Source: Weissella ceti
GTDB taxonomy: Bacteria > Bacillota > Bacilli > Lactobacillales > Lactobacillaceae
NCBI RefSeq assembly: GCF_018394055.1
Contig: NZ_CP074441.1
Coordinates: 124,001 to 188,000 of the forward strand
Length of the DNA stretch: 64,000 bases
Reading direction: 5' to 3'
Shown: positions 18,291 through 34,766 of the stretch, in pieces
Layout: the number at the start of each line of letters is the position of its first letter
Numbering within the stretch: position 1 is the stretch's first letter
Notes under the pieces: generated by a model
Seen by the model: the letters and a program-made list of their open reading frames with translations, nothing else
Told to the model about the DNA's origin: nothing
Database searches by the model: none
Position numbers and translations under genes: made by a program

Positions 18291-19547
18291 ATGCAGTCAA
18301 TTATTGCGTTTATTTTTGTGTTTGGCTTAATCGTTGTGGTCCATGAATTTGGGCACTTTATTGTGGCGAAGAAAGCCGGTGTGCGAGTCCGTGAATTTGC
18401 GGTGGGGATGGGGCCAAAGTTATTCCAAACACAGAAGAATGGGACAACTTACACAGTACGCGTATTGCCACTAGGTGGTTATGTGCGTTTAGCCAGTCAA
18501 ATGGATGATGAGACAAGTTTAGAAGCGGGGATGACCGTTACATTAGCGCTTGAAGCTAAACGTGTCATGAAAATTAATGCCTCAAAAGACAATGATCTAT
18601 TTGCAGGGCAGCCATTAATTGTGAATCGTTTTGATTTAGTAGATGACATGTTTATCGAAGGTTACCGTGATATGGAATCAGATGAATTGATTCGCTATGT
18701 GGTTGATCATGATGCCACAATCGTTGAAGCAGATGGAACAGCTGTGCTAGTTACACCGCGTGACACGTTAGTTGAATCAGCTAAGTTATGGCAACGTACC
18801 TTGATTAATATCGCCGGGTCATTTAATAACTTGATGTTAACGATTGTGTTGTTCATTGGATTGGCGTTTGCAATGCCAGGGGTAACGACAACAGGAGTTG
18901 ATCAAGTTGCACCAAAGTCACCAGCTGCTGTGGCTGGTTTGAAGTCAGGTGATCAATTGACGTCAGTTAATGGCCAAGAGATGTCAAAGTGGTCAGATAT
19001 TCAAATGGCTATTCAAGGATCAGCTGACAAAGAGCTGACGCTTGGTGTAATACGTAGTGGTGAAACAGAAACAGTTAAAGTAACGCCAAAGGCAACTAAA
19101 GTTCAAGATATGACAATTGGTCAAATCGGGATCACCCCAGCAATGGATGCATCAATTGGCGCACGTGTGCAGTATGCCTTGAATGCGACGGTGACTTCGG
19201 TATCACAAATTTGGCACGCTATCTTGAACATGACACAAGACTTCTCGCTTGATAAGTTAGGTGGACCGGTAGCTATTTACAAGACAACCGAAACGGTTAG
19301 TGGTTTTGGTATTTTAGGCTTGCTAGGATTTATCGCCATGTTGTCAGTTAATTTGGGGATGATGAACTTACTACCAATTCCCGGACTTGATGGTGGGAAG
19401 TTGTTGTTGAACTTGGTTGAGGCGATTATTCGCCGCCCAGTGCCAGAAAAAATTGAAATGGCTGTGACACTAGTTGGGGTTGGAATCTTAGTATTCTTGA
19501 TGCTCGCTGTGACAGGAAATGACATTCTACGCTATTTTGTACGCTAG
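18291..19547 (+). CDS. rseP: RIP metalloprotease RseP (site-2 protease)
   Basis: A 418-residue intramembrane zinc protease. The active site V-V-H-E-F-G-H-F is in the first helix, a PDZ domain lies near residues 195-275 and the second metal motif N-L-L-P-I-P-G-L-D-G-G is near residue 365. It cleaves anti-sigma factors and signal-peptide remnants in the membrane. The start is set at the ATG at 18291, because AAAGGTGGG lies directly before it; an in-frame GTG at 18282 would overlap that ribosome-binding site. Confidence 0.94.
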   Translation: MQSIIAFIFVFGLIVVVHEFGHFIVAKKAGVRVREFAVGMGPKLFQTQKNGTTYTVRVLPLGGYVRLASQMDDETSLEAGMTVTLALEAKRVMKINASKDNDLFAGQPLIVNRFDLVDDMFIEGYRDMESDELIRYVVDHDATIVEADGTAVLVTPRDTLVESAKLWQRTLINIAGSFNNLMLTIVLFIGLAFAMPGVTTTGVDQVAPKSPAAVAGLKSGDQLTSVNGQEMSKWSDIQMAIQGSADKELTLGVIRSGETETVKVTPKATKVQDMTIGQIGITPAMDASIGARVQYALNATVTSVSQIWHAILNMTQDFSLDKLGGPVAIYKTTETVSGFGILGLLGFIAMLSVNLGMMNLLPIPGLDGGKLLLNLVEAIIRRPVPEKIEMAVTLVGVGILVFLMLAVTGNDILRYFVR

Positions 19548-19579
19548 ATATGTTAAGATAGATATCTATATAGCGCTAA

Positions 19580-21328
<1,749 letters not shown>

Positions 21329-21344
21329 GTAAAACAAAATGAAG

Positions 21345-21379
21345 GAAGCTAATACGCTAAGGCGTATTGGCTTCTTTTT
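21345..21379 (+). terminator. Terminator after proS
   Basis: A thirteen-pair hairpin (21345-21357 with 21362-21374) followed by T residues. Confidence 0.85.
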
Positions 21380-21481
21380 ATTTCAAGATTTAAAATCAGT
21401 TCACAAGATGCAGGGCATGACAGAATGCAATTATTGCGTGAGGTTGGTATAATGATGGAATAGAATTTTTACGGGGGAAAA

Positions 21482-24400
21482 ATGATGGCTTTGAATGCGC
21501 AAGAACAATTTCAGGTTTTACTACAACAATTGAATTTTGAAACAACACCAGCGTGTTTCGAAAATGCTGCATTGGACAAAGTGGTTGTCCATAAGAAGTC
21601 AAATACATGGCAGTTTTTCATGACATGGCCTGGCTTGCCCGAAGTAACCGAAACAGCAGATTTTATTAATCGTATGCAAACATCTTTCACTGCGATTGCA
21701 GGGACTGATTTTCAAGTGACACTACCAACAGAAGTTGATAATGCAACGATCGTTAACTATTGGGGCTGGGCATTACAACAAAATCAAAAGCAAGCAAGTG
21801 TATTCCGACAAGCGTTCAGCAATGGTATGCTGCAAGAAACGGATGGAAAGTTAACACTAATCTTTAGTAATGCTGCATGGGCACAATATGCGGAAACAAA
21901 AGGTTTGCCAATTATTGCGCGTACTTACGCGAAGCTTGGCGTTGATTTAGAAAAGCGTCTTACAATTCAAGTCAATGAAGCTTTGCAAGCTGAAACATTA
22001 GAACAACACAAAAAGAAAGTTGCTGAACAAGATCAACAATTGGCTGAAACTGCCAAGGTTCAAATTGAACAAGCGCAACAACAACGTAAGCAAGCACCAA
22101 GTAAGTCTGGTGGCGCAACTGGAAATGTAAATGCAGTTGGTCGAAAGATTGGTGCTGATGCTGAACGCATGGCAATGATTGACGTTGATAGTGAAGAACG
22201 TTCTGTTATTTTTGAAGGATACGTATTTGATGCGGAAATCCGTGAACTAAAGTCTGGGCGTAAATTGCTGAACATGAAGATTACGGACTACACAAGTTCA
22301 TTTATTGTGAAGAAGTTCTCTCGTGATGAAGCTGATGAAGCTTTCTTTGATAGCATCAAGCCTGGTGTTTGGCTACGTGTTCGTGGACCAATTCAACAAG
22401 ATGATTTCGCACGTGATTTGACAATGACAGCATTTGACATGGAAATCGTGAAGCATGCAAGTCGTCAAGAAGCCTATGAAGGTGAAGAAAAGCGTGTTGA
22501 ACTTGGGACGCACACATTGATGTCTACCATGGATGCGACGAATAGTATTGGGGACTATGTTAAGCAAGCAGCCAAGTGGGGAATGGATACAATTGCTATT
22601 ACCGACACTGCTGGTGCGCAAGGTTTCCCAGAAGCAGCATCTAGTGCGAAAAAGAATGGCATCAAGATGATTTATGGAATCGAAGTTAATTTGGTCGAAG
22701 ACGGTGAACCAATTGTCTTCAACCCGAAGGATACGAATCTTGAAGATGCTGAATACGTCGTATTTGACATCGAAACAACTGGATTGTCTGCGGCCTACGA
22801 TAAGATTATTGAACTGTCTGCAGTACGTATGCAAAAAGGGAATGTCATCGCTGAATTCTCTGAATTTATTGATCCTGGTTTCCCATTGAGTGAAACAACT
22901 GTTAATTTGACATCAATTACTGATGCCGATGTGCAAGGATCTAAGTCAGAAGAACAGGTTCTGCGTGAGTTCCGTGAATTCTACGGGGATGCCATCTTGG
23001 TCGGGCACAATGTTACCTTTGACATGGGCTTTGTTAACGAAGGATTCATGCGTCATGGAATGCCGTTGATCGAAAACCCAGTCATTGACACGTTGACGTT
23101 GGCACGTTTCTTGTACCCAACAATGCGTTCATATCGTTTGAATACACTAGCTAAGCATTTTGGTGTTTTGCTAGAACAACATCACCGTGCCATCTTTGAC
23201 GCGGAGACAACTGGGCACTTGAACCGTATTTTCTTAGCAGAAGCAAAAGAAAAGTATGGCATTACTTCAGCTAACCAATTGAATGATCATATGACCGAAA
23301 ATGATGCTTGGCGTCACGGTCGTCCAAATAAAGCAACAGTCTTGGTGCAAAACCAAACAGGGGTTAAGAACCTGTACAAGATGTTGTCAGAATCAAATAC
23401 GAAGTACTTCTTCCGTGTACCGCGTGTACCACGTTCATTGTTGAATAAGTATCGTGAAGGGTTGCTGATTGGAACTGGAGATACTTCCGGTGAATTCTGG
23501 GAAGCGCTAGTTCAAAAAGGACAAGCGCAAGCGCTGGAAAAGGCTAAGTACTATGATTACCTAGAAATTCATCCATCAGCGAACTATGTACCGTCAATTG
23601 AAGCAGAATTAATTCAAGATGAAGCGCGTTTGCGTCAATTGATGCAACAAGCGGTGGAAATTGGTGACCAATTAGATAAGCCTGTTGTCGTAACAGGTGA
23701 TGTGCACTATCTAAATCCTGAAGACTATATTTACCGAAAGGTATTGATCAGTTCACAGGGTGGAGCGAACCCGTTGAATCGTTACTCACTACCAGAATTG
23801 CACTTCCGTACCACACAAGAAATCTTAGATGACTTTGCTTGGATGGGGGCTGACTTGGCAAAAAAGTTGGTTATTGATAATACGCGTAAGGTTGCGGACA
23901 TGATTGATGAAGTTGAAGCCATTAAGGGTGGAAACTACCCACCAAACATGCCAACAGCTGAACAAGAAATTAAAGACCTAACGTATGAGACTGCTCGTAA
24001 GATGTATGGAAATCCTTTGCCTGAAATCGTTGAAGCGCGAATCGAACAAGAATTGCACTCAATCATTAACAATGGATTCTCGGTTATCTATCTGGTTGCG
24101 CAACGTTTGGTGGCAAAGTCTAATAAGGATGGATACTTGGTTGGATCGCGTGGATCTATCGGATCATCTTTGGTCGCATTGTTAATCGGGGTTACTGAAG
24201 TTAATGCGTTGCCACCACACTATCGCAGTGCAAGCGGAGACTATGTTGAATTCGTTGACCCACGTGTGTATGACTCAGGATATGACTTGCCAGATAAGTA
24301 CAGCCCAATCGATGGCAGTTTGCTAATTGGGGATGGACACAATATCCCGTTTGCGACTTTCCTTGGCTTCCTTGGAAATAAGGTTCCCGATATCGATTTG

Positions 24401-25807
24401 AATTTCTCTGGTGACTACCAACCATATGCTCACAATTACATGAAGTCTCTGTTTGGGGAAAACAATGTATTCCGTGCGGGAACAATTGCGACTGTTGCAG
24501 ATAAGACTGCTTATGGATATGCCAAAGCGTATGAACGTGAAAACGAACTACAATTACGTGGGGCGGAAATTGATCGTTTAGCTGCCGGTTCAACTGGGGT
24601 TAAGCGTACGACTGGACAACACCCAGCCGGAATCTTGATCGTGCCAGATGATATGGAAATCTTTGACTTTACACCAATTCAATACCCAGCGGATGATGTC
24701 AATGCGACTTGGAAAACAACTCACTTTGATTTCCATTCAATTCACGACAATATCTTGAAGATGGATATCCTGGGACATGATGACCCAACCATGATTCGTG
24801 CCCTACAAGATATGTCGGGAATTGATCCACAAACGATTCCAATGGACGATCCTGGTGTGATGAGCTTGTTTACAACACCAGAAGGCTTGGGTGTTACGGA
24901 AGAACAAATCTTCTCAAAAACAGGAACATTAGGGGTGCCAGAATTTGGGACGGCCTTTGTTCGTGGAATGTTGGAAGAAACACAACCCAAGAACTATGGT
25001 GAATTACTACAGATTTCTGGTCTTTCTCATGGTACTGACGTGTGGCGTGGTAACGCGGATGAATTGATTCAAAAAGGGATTGCGGATATCCGTACAGTTA
25101 TCGGAACGCGTGACAAGATCATGACGGACTTGATCAACTATGGAATGCAACCTGAATCAGCCTTCCAAATCATGGAAAAGGTGCGTAAGGGTAAGGGAAT
25201 CACAGATGAGTATCAAGTGGAAATGCGTGCTGCGCAAGTGCCGGAATGGTATATCGAATCTTGTTTGAAGATTAAGTATATGTTCCCGCGTGCCCACGCG
25301 GCGGCTTACGTGTTGATGGCCTTGCGTATTGCGTACTTTAAGGTGTACTTCCCAACGTTGTACTATGCGGCTTACTTCTCTGTGCGTGCTACCAACTTTG
25401 ATATTGTGTCAATGTCACGTGGAATGAACTCTACTAAGGCGAAGATTCAAGAAATCAAGCAAATGGGTAATGAAGCATCAGCTAAGGATAAGGATCTTTT
25501 GACGGTGCTTGAATTAGCCAATGAAGCACTAGAACGTGGTATCAAGTTTAATATGGTTGATTTATATAAGTCTGATGCTGACCAATGGATTCTAGATGGA
25601 AAGACATTGATTGCGCCATTTAACGCCGTACCTGGTTTGGGTGATAACGTTGCGAAGCGTATCATGGCTGCGCGAGCTGAAGGAGAATTCCTATCTAAGG
25701 AAGATTTGGCTCAACGTGGTGGTGTATCTAAAACATTGATGGACTTCTTTGACCAAAATGGTGTTCTAGAAGGTATGTCTGATCAAAACCAATTGGATTT
25801 GTTCTAA
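21482..25807 (+). CDS. polC: DNA polymerase III alpha subunit, Gram-positive PolC type
   Basis: A 1441-residue replicative polymerase, normal in length. An N-terminal region and OB fold reach about residue 330. The PHP domain is split by the DEDDh exonuclease, whose motifs F-D-I-E-T-T-G-L (about 427), G-H-N-V-T-F-D-M and H-R-A-I-F-D are intact. The polymerase catalytic region includes P-D-I-D-L-N-F near residue 970. The PHP part is unusual: the first His of the H-x-H pair is Gly (about 340), the T-D-H motif reads T-D-T (about 374), and a usual H-S-Q-G-G reads S-S-Q-G-G (about 756). GGGGG precedes two adjacent ATG codons. Confidence 0.97.
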   Translation: MMALNAQEQFQVLLQQLNFETTPACFENAALDKVVVHKKSNTWQFFMTWPGLPEVTETADFINRMQTSFTAIAGTDFQVTLPTEVDNATIVNYWGWALQQNQKQASVFRQAFSNGMLQETDGKLTLIFSNAAWAQYAETKGLPIIARTYAKLGVDLEKRLTIQVNEALQAETLEQHKKKVAEQDQQLAETAKVQIEQAQQQRKQAPSKSGGATGNVNAVGRKIGADAERMAMIDVDSEERSVIFEGYVFDAEIRELKSGRKLLNMKITDYTSSFIVKKFSRDEADEAFFDSIKPGVWLRVRGPIQQDDFARDLTMTAFDMEIVKHASRQEAYEGEEKRVELGTHTLMSTMDATNSIGDYVKQAAKWGMDTIAITDTAGAQGFPEAASSAKKNGIKMIYGIEVNLVEDGEPIVFNPKDTNLEDAEYVVFDIETTGLSAAYDKIIELSAVRMQKGNVIAEFSEFIDPGFPLSETTVNLTSITDADVQGSKSEEQVLREFREFYGDAILVGHNVTFDMGFVNEGFMRHGMPLIENPVIDTLTLARFLYPTMRSYRLNTLAKHFGVLLEQHHRAIFDAETTGHLNRIFLAEAKEKYGITSANQLNDHMTENDAWRHGRPNKATVLVQNQTGVKNLYKMLSESNTKYFFRVPRVPRSLLNKYREGLLIGTGDTSGEFWEALVQKGQAQALEKAKYYDYLEIHPSANYVPSIEAELIQDEARLRQLMQQAVEIGDQLDKPVVVTGDVHYLNPEDYIYRKVLISSQGGANPLNRYSLPELHFRTTQEILDDFAWMGADLAKKLVIDNTRKVADMIDEVEAIKGGNYPPNMPTAEQEIKDLTYETARKMYGNPLPEIVEARIEQELHSIINNGFSVIYLVAQRLVAKSNKDGYLVGSRGSIGSSLVALLIGVTEVNALPPHYRSASGDYVEFVDPRVYDSGYDLPDKYSPIDGSLLIGDGHNIPFATFLGFLGNKVPDIDLNFSGDYQPYAHNYMKSLFGENNVFRAGTIATVADKTAYGYAKAYERENELQLRGAEIDRLAAGSTGVKRTTGQHPAGILIVPDDMEIFDFTPIQYPADDVNATWKTTHFDFHSIHDNILKMDILGHDDPTMIRALQDMSGIDPQTIPMDDPGVMSLFTTPEGLGVTEEQIFSKTGTLGVPEFGTAFVRGMLEETQPKNYGELLQISGLSHGTDVWRGNADELIQKGIADIRTVIGTRDKIMTDLINYGMQPESAFQIMEKVRKGKGITDEYQVEMRAAQVPEWYIESCLKIKYMFPRAHAAAYVLMALRIAYFKVYFPTLYYAAYFSVRATNFDIVSMSRGMNSTKAKIQEIKQMGNEASAKDKDLLTVLELANEALERGIKFNMVDLYKSDADQWILDGKTLIAPFNAVPGLGDNVAKRIMAARAEGEFLSKEDLAQRGGVSKTLMDFFDQNGVLEGMSDQNQLDLF

Positions 25808-25855
25808 GTAATAGAATAAGAAAGTATCTATATAGATAGAGACTGTACTAGATTA

Positions 25856-25886
25856 AAGCGCTAGCCTGATGGTTAGCGCTTTTTTG
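25856..25886 (+). terminator. Terminator after polC
   Basis: An eleven-pair hairpin (25856-25866 with 25871-25881) followed by a T run. Confidence 0.85.
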
Positions 25887-25949
25887 TTTGAAAAAAATGA
25901 TTAGCCTGCCTATAATGAGATATTGATAATTAAGAGATGAGGAAAAGAC

Positions 25950-26552
25950 ATGAGTGATATTGACCTAGATAATGCAATTGACTACCGAAACCTAGGGGAT
26001 GACTTTAAGGGACTAAGTAATGAAGATATTATGCAAGCCCTTGATCAACGCCGAGGTGAGATGATTACAGTCTTGCAAAATATTAGTCATGACTTTAATA
26101 AGGCAACCGCTGTGCGTAATCACAATGCCTTTTCGGGAAAAGAGATTGTCTTCTTGAATCCCGACAATCCAATGGATCCTGAAAATGAAGAAGGTGCTAA
26201 GCGCTGGAATAAGAAGGGTGCCGTTGGAGCGCAACACTACGAACACATTAAGCATGCACGTATTAAGGACTACGAAAAGTTATTCGCAGACTGGCGTGCA
26301 GATGGATACACAATTTTTGCCGTTGATAATACACCAGGGTACGAATTGAAAAGTATCTTTGATGTTGAATTACCAGAGAAGAGTGTTTTCTTGTTTGGGG
26401 AAGAACAAATTGGTTTGGCAGATGCGTTAATTGAAGCGTCTGATGGGATGATCTATATTCCACAAACGGGATCTGTTCGTTCAGTGAATGTATCTGTGGC
26501 ACATGGAATCATTAGTGCGTTGTATTCAGCCCAACATCCAATTAAAAAATAG
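25950..26552 (+). CDS. TrmH/SpoU-family RNA 2'-O-methyltransferase
   Basis: A 200-residue SPOUT methyltransferase. The three motifs of the knotted fold are visible: an N-terminal hydrophobic strand region, F-L-F-G-E-E-Q-I-G-L near residue 148, and I-P-Q-T-G-S-V-R-S-V-N-V-S-V-A near residue 172. Family members methylate ribose in tRNA or rRNA using S-adenosylmethionine. The N-terminal half is atypical and carries no extra recognised RNA-binding domain. Target RNA unknown. GAGGA is the ribosome-binding site. Confidence 0.82.
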   Translation: MSDIDLDNAIDYRNLGDDFKGLSNEDIMQALDQRRGEMITVLQNISHDFNKATAVRNHNAFSGKEIVFLNPDNPMDPENEEGAKRWNKKGAVGAQHYEHIKHARIKDYEKLFADWRADGYTIFAVDNTPGYELKSIFDVELPEKSVFLFGEEQIGLADALIEASDGMIYIPQTGSVRSVNVSVAHGIISALYSAQHPIKK

Positions 26553-26577
26553 TGTGTAACTAACCATAGAAAAATAT

Positions 26578-26625
26578 AAAAAGCCTGATTAACTCTTACT
26601 AACTAGAGTTAATCAGGCTTTTATA
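26578..26625. terminator. Bidirectional terminator
   Basis: A long inverted repeat (about 18 pairs, arms 26578-26595 and 26604-26622) with A and T flanks between convergent genes. Confidence 0.85.
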
Positions 26626-26646
26626 CTGTCTTAGTTCTCGGATTTC

Positions 26647-27033
26647 TTAAACAAGTAGTTCGAATTCCAAGTTGTTGTACATATCACGGTCACGAATTTG
26701 ACGGTAACCAAAGACTTGTTCTTCACGCTTTAGCAAATCGGTATGCCAAGTGATTGTCTTTTCGTCCTTCGCAAACATATCTTCCTTCAACTTATTAACA
26801 AGAGATAGGAACTTTGTTGCGTTGTCAGCAGCGACTGACATGTAGGCGCGTTCGTCATTACCGTACTTCTTTGAGATACGCTTTAGAGTAACGATCATTA
26901 CTTGACGTGTGTATGCAGGGTTACGGTTTAGACGTACACTAACGTTGATATGGTTGAAATTGTTGTCTCGACTATATTGCAACAATGTCGCAAGGTATAG
27001 TTCTGGATTGATTTTATCTTCTTTTTTTGACAT
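26647..27033 (-). CDS. Small basic/charged cytosolic protein, unknown
   Basis: A 128-residue protein that I do not recognise. It has no membrane segment or signal peptide and is rich in Lys, Arg, Asn and Asp. The start is placed at 27033, because AGGAAGG lies just upstream; the in-frame ATG at 27066 has no such site. It sits between a TrmH gene and the rrn promoters, pointing away from the rrn operon. No functional hint can be drawn from neighbours. Confidence 0.6.
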   Translation of the reverse strand: MSKKEDKINPELYLATLLQYSRDNNFNHINVSVRLNRNPAYTRQVMIVTLKRISKKYGNDERAYMSVAADNATKFLSLVNKLKEDMFAKDEKTITWHTDLLKREEQVFGYRQIRDRDMYNNLEFELLV

Positions 27034-27113
27034 GATAACCTTCCTCGTTTTTTGATAGTATATCATGATTAAGAACGGGAAATATTGATATTAAAAAAAC
27101 TTTGGTAAATGTG

Positions 27114-27142
27114 TTGACATTTAGTGGGCTGGTCTATAGTAT
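27114..27142 (+). promoter_or_regulatory. rrn promoter P1
   Basis: TTGACA (27114-27119), 17 bases, TAGTAT (27137-27142). First of three tandem rRNA promoters. Confidence 0.85.
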
Positions 27143-27275
27143 TAAACGAGTTGTTAAGGGGAAGCCGATAAGGCCAACCGATACCAAGCAAATTGTTCAA
27201 AAAACTTTTCCAAAAAAGTTGTTGACAATTGCGCAGCTCGTCTGTAATATTAAACGAGTTGTTAAGGGCAAGCCA
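27141..27275 (+). repeat. Duplicated segment in the rrn promoter region
   Basis: The block ATTAAACGAGTTGTTAAGGG occurs at 27141 and again at 27249, each time directly after the -10 box of P1 and P2 and followed by a similar AAGCC segment. The two promoter units are 108 bases apart and look like an old tandem duplication. Confidence 0.75.
27222..27250 (+). promoter_or_regulatory. rrn promoter P2
   Basis: TTGACA (27222-27227), 17 bases, TAATAT (27245-27250). Confidence 0.87.
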
Positions 27276-27326
27276 TTACGGCAAGCGCAACAACAAGTTG
27301 CTTGAAAAACTTCTTCAAATTAGTTG

Positions 27327-27355
27327 TTGACATCACGTTGATAACTTGATAAGAT
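27327..27355 (+). promoter_or_regulatory. rrn promoter P3
   Basis: TTGACA (27327-27332), 17 bases, TAAGAT (27350-27355). It is the closest promoter to 16S. The leader that follows holds a GGCG/CGCC hairpin near 27377 and the left arm of the 16S processing stem (about 27412-27450), whose partner lies at about 29144-29180. Confidence 0.87.
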
Positions 27356-27548
27356 GATTAAGTTGTTTCAGGGAGGCGCAAGTCGCCTACGGCAATGAAG
27401 TAGATCATTGAAAACTGAATATCGTTTCGATGTAACAAATGTGTAGGTCGACCAACTATTAGTTGGTCCAAACATTTGCGAAGTCAATTCGCTAGTAAAT
27501 TCGTTTAACATCTGTTAAACAACAAAAAAATTGAGTTATACTCAAACT

Positions 27549-29134
<1,586 letters not shown>

Positions 29135-29219
29135 AAATCGGAAACCTACACATTCGCATTGAAACGATATTTAGTTTTGAGTGGTTTACACTCAATGTAA
29201 TACACGAGAGAAGAACCTC

Positions 29220-29293
<74 letters not shown>

Positions 29294-29300
29294 TTCTAAC

Positions 29301-29373
29301 GGGGAATTAGCTCAGCTGGGAGAGCACCTGCTTTGCAAGCAGGGGGTCATCGGTTCGATCCCGATATTCTCCA
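29301..29373 (+). tRNA. tRNA-Ala (UGC)
   Basis: A 73-base spacer tRNA with anticodon TGC in the stem GCCTGCTTTGCAAGCAGG-type arm. It lies seven bases after tRNA-Ile, the classical 16S-Ile-Ala-23S order. A boxA-like GATCTTTGAAAACTGAATA follows at about 29400. Confidence 0.97.
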
Positions 29374-29572
29374 TTGCCACTCACGTGGCAGTGACTTAGA
29401 TCTTTGAAAACTGAATAATATTGTAAATTTTAAATTCATTTCAAATTAATTATTTAATTAAATTGAGCCGAAAAAAATACACCGCGTAATTTTTTGAGTT
29501 TTTTAAATTAGTTTAAATCGCATGTGGCCTTGAGCCACATACTCAAACTTGAATCATCAACGTAAGTTGATA

Positions 29573-32488
<2,916 letters not shown>

Positions 32489-32581
32489 AGTTGAACAAAA
32501 CGTGGTGTTAAGGCTCAATTAAAGAGTGAAGTAAAATTTACATATTATTCAGTTTTGAGAGACGTAAGTCTTGAATATACC

Positions 32582-32699
32582 GTGTTGTGATGATGGCATT
32601 GAGGCCACACCTGTTCCCATACCGAACACAGAAGTTAAGCTCAATAGCGCCAAAAGTAGTTGGGGGATCGCCCCCTGCGAGGATAGGACGTCGCAATGC
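32582..32699 (+). rRNA. rrf: 5S ribosomal RNA
   Basis: About 118 bases. The CCTGTTCCCATACCGAACAC segment is diagnostic, and the two ends pair to form helix I over nine positions with G-U pairs. Confidence 0.95.
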
Positions 32700-32707
32700 A
32701 ACCGAAG

Positions 32708-32736
32708 ATACCATCAGAAATGATGGTATTTTTTTG
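32708..32736 (+). terminator. rrn operon terminator
   Basis: A nine-pair hairpin with a GAAA tetraloop (32708-32716 with 32721-32729) followed by seven T. No tRNA genes follow 5S. Confidence 0.9.
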
Positions 32737-32767
32737 CGTTTTTTTCTATAATAATCGTTCTATTAAT

Positions 32768-33994
32768 ATGGAAAATAAAACAGGATATATTCAAGGCCGA
32801 GACGTTGTAACGAATAAAGATATAGGCGGACCAGCAATTCAAAACAAACAATGCATGCGCTGCTATGCCAAAATAGAGCAATGGATGCGTGGACCAAAAT
32901 ATTCGTATTGTTGGACCTGCCACCAAATGGGAATCATAACCGATCAGACGCGTTTAATTCAGACACCAGAAAACAATGATTTTAAAGTAGCGCCTAATCT
33001 ACTAACATGGGTAGGTAAGTTAACCCCACAACAGCAGCGTATTTCAGAAATATTGTGCGCAGAACGCAATGAAAATCAACTGATTCATGCAGTAACCGGG
33101 GCAGGAAAAACAGAGATGTTGTATCCACTATTACAGCAAAGCTTTTTGAATAGGCAACGGATTGCATTTGTGGCACCGCGTGTTGATGTGGTTAAAGAGA
33201 TTGGACAACGTTTGAGTACCCATTTTAAAGTGACACAAACAATCATGACTGGAGAAACACCAGATGAAGAAGGACACTATCAATTAGTCTGCGCAACGAT
33301 TCACCAATTATTTAAATTTAAGCAGGCATTTGATTTAATCATCGTCGACGAGTGTGATGCGTTTCCGTTATATAAAAATACATGGTTGAAAGGTGCGTTA
33401 CAAAAGGCACTAAAAAGCGAAGGTCGATTTGTCTATTTAACAGCGACATTACCTAAAGCGTTACCTCGTGAATATGGGATAAAGAAACAAAATATTCTAT
33501 GTTTATATAAAAGGTTTCATGGATACCCACTGCCAAATTTAAAAATCAGATTATTACATAATTGGCGTAAACAAATACCGAGCGAATTGATGAAAATACT
33601 GGTGTCCAATGAATGGCCGATTTTGATATTTGTGCCTACAATCAATGATTGTTTAAGGTTACAGAAACAAATTCAAGGGAATCTTTCAAAAAATATAGGC
33701 ATAGCGTATGCGGGATCATCAGAAAAAAACGAAAATATAGCTAAGTTTAAAGCAGGTGAACTCAATATACTAATTACAACAATTCTATTAGAGCGTGGTG
33801 TTACGTTTTCGGGGATTGATGTTGTGATTTTAGGGGCAGAAGAAGATGCATATACGACGTCGACACTCATTCAGATTGCGGGGCGCTGTGGTCGAACATT
33901 GGAACGACCAACAGGAAATGTATATGTTTATACCACATGGAAAACAAGAAAAATTCAGGCGGCATATAAAGAAATAGCGAGAATGAATCAATGA
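32768..33994 (+). CDS. comFA: ComFA-type competence DNA helicase
   Basis: A 408-residue superfamily 2 ATPase that drives single-stranded DNA import in natural transformation. An N-terminal four-cysteine zinc site (C-M-R-C ... C-W-T-C, residues 33-60) precedes the helicase motifs A-V-T-G-A-G-K-T-E-M (Walker A), D-E-C-D-A-F-P (DEAD-like) and a C-terminal I-Q-I-A-G-R-C-G-R. The ATG at 32768 has only a poor ribosome-binding site, so the start is not certain; the longer frame would run back into 5S rRNA. It overlaps a potential comFC start (ATGA at 33991). Confidence 0.88.
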   Translation: MENKTGYIQGRDVVTNKDIGGPAIQNKQCMRCYAKIEQWMRGPKYSYCWTCHQMGIITDQTRLIQTPENNDFKVAPNLLTWVGKLTPQQQRISEILCAERNENQLIHAVTGAGKTEMLYPLLQQSFLNRQRIAFVAPRVDVVKEIGQRLSTHFKVTQTIMTGETPDEEGHYQLVCATIHQLFKFKQAFDLIIVDECDAFPLYKNTWLKGALQKALKSEGRFVYLTATLPKALPREYGIKKQNILCLYKRFHGYPLPNLKIRLLHNWRKQIPSELMKILVSNEWPILIFVPTINDCLRLQKQIQGNLSKNIGIAYAGSSEKNENIAKFKAGELNILITTILLERGVTFSGIDVVILGAEEDAYTTSTLIQIAGRCGRTLERPTGNVYVYTTWKTRKIQAAYKEIARMNQ

Positions 33995-34024
33995 ATTGTG
34001 TGTTGTGTCAAAAACCATTTCTAA

Positions 34025-34657
34025 ATGAACTGGGATATTTACTCAGACATGTGTTTATTAAAGCAAACCATGAGTCGGATATGTATTGCGTGTAGTAAAA
34101 CTTTTCAACAAGTGACAGATGATCGCTGTATGTTTTGTGGACACCAAGCACAAAACATGAAATGTCTGCAATGTGTTCAATGGAAGCGAACTATAAAGCA
34201 CACTGCACTTTATCAATATAATGATGCCATGAAAGAGTATTTCAAAGCATACAAACTATGGGGCGGCTACCATCTAAAAGATGTGTTTAAAGCAGAGCTG
34301 CTAAAAGAAATTAAACGTATGAAGCATCCATTAATCGTACCCATTCCTAGTACACAAGAAGCTAATGAAGCCCGCGGATTTGATCAAGTTAGAACACTTT
34401 TGACAGGGATTCCATATAAACCATTATTGATATGTACAAACAAGAAGAAACAACATCAAAAAAATTTGAATTTAAAACAGCGCCTAGAAAGTAATCAATT
34501 ATTTGAGCTTAATAACTCGTGTTCATTACCCACAAAAGACACAAAAATTTGTTTATTTGACGATATTTATACGACCGGTCAAACAATTTTTCATGCAGCC
34601 GAATGCTTGAAATCACAAGGTTTTACAGACATTGTCAGTATGAGTATTGCTCGATAA
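34025..34657 (+). CDS. comFC: ComFC-like phosphoribosyltransferase, N-terminus out of frame
   Basis: A 210-residue frame with the ComFC layout: cysteine-rich segment (C-I-A-C, C-M-F-C-G, C-L-Q-C-V-Q-W) and a C-terminal PRTase domain with I-C-L-F-D-D-I-Y-T-T-G-Q-T (PRPP loop). The expected first zinc-finger half, M-N-C-V-L-C-Q-K-P-F, is encoded in another frame starting at 33991, overlapping the comFA stop as ATGA, and runs to a stop at 34093. The ATG at 34025 lacks a ribosome-binding site. So the gene carries a +1 frame break near 34030-34070, or initiates internally and lacks the first Cys pair. Confidence 0.75.
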   Translation: MNWDIYSDMCLLKQTMSRICIACSKTFQQVTDDRCMFCGHQAQNMKCLQCVQWKRTIKHTALYQYNDAMKEYFKAYKLWGGYHLKDVFKAELLKEIKRMKHPLIVPIPSTQEANEARGFDQVRTLLTGIPYKPLLICTNKKKQHQKNLNLKQRLESNQLFELNNSCSLPTKDTKICLFDDIYTTGQTIFHAAECLKSQGFTDIVSMSIAR

Positions 34658-34660
34658 TTT

Positions 34661-34699
34661 ATGAGAACGCTTTCATAATTAAGAAGGATACGTTATAAT
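34661..34699 (+). promoter_or_regulatory. hpf promoter with cre site
   Basis: TATAAT lies at 34694-34699. ATGAGAACGCTTTCAT (34661-34676) is, on the minus strand, a near-perfect catabolite-responsive element (consensus WTGNAARCGNWWWCAW, one mismatch) and covers the -35 position. CcpA repression of hpf during glucose growth is therefore likely. Confidence 0.65.
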
Positions 34700-34766
34700 T
34701 TAGGTACTAAGAAATTAGTAAAAAAACATCATGTTAAATGATGGGATGTAGATAGGAGAATTATAA

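Noticed and set aside
27102-27305. 67-codon open frame with an internal repeat (I-K-R-V-V-K-G-K-P)
   Set aside because: It lies over the three rrn promoters; the repeat is the duplicated promoter DNA. No ribosome-binding site.
32696-32767. Longer N-terminus of comFA
   Set aside because: It would begin in 5S rRNA and cross the rrn terminator.
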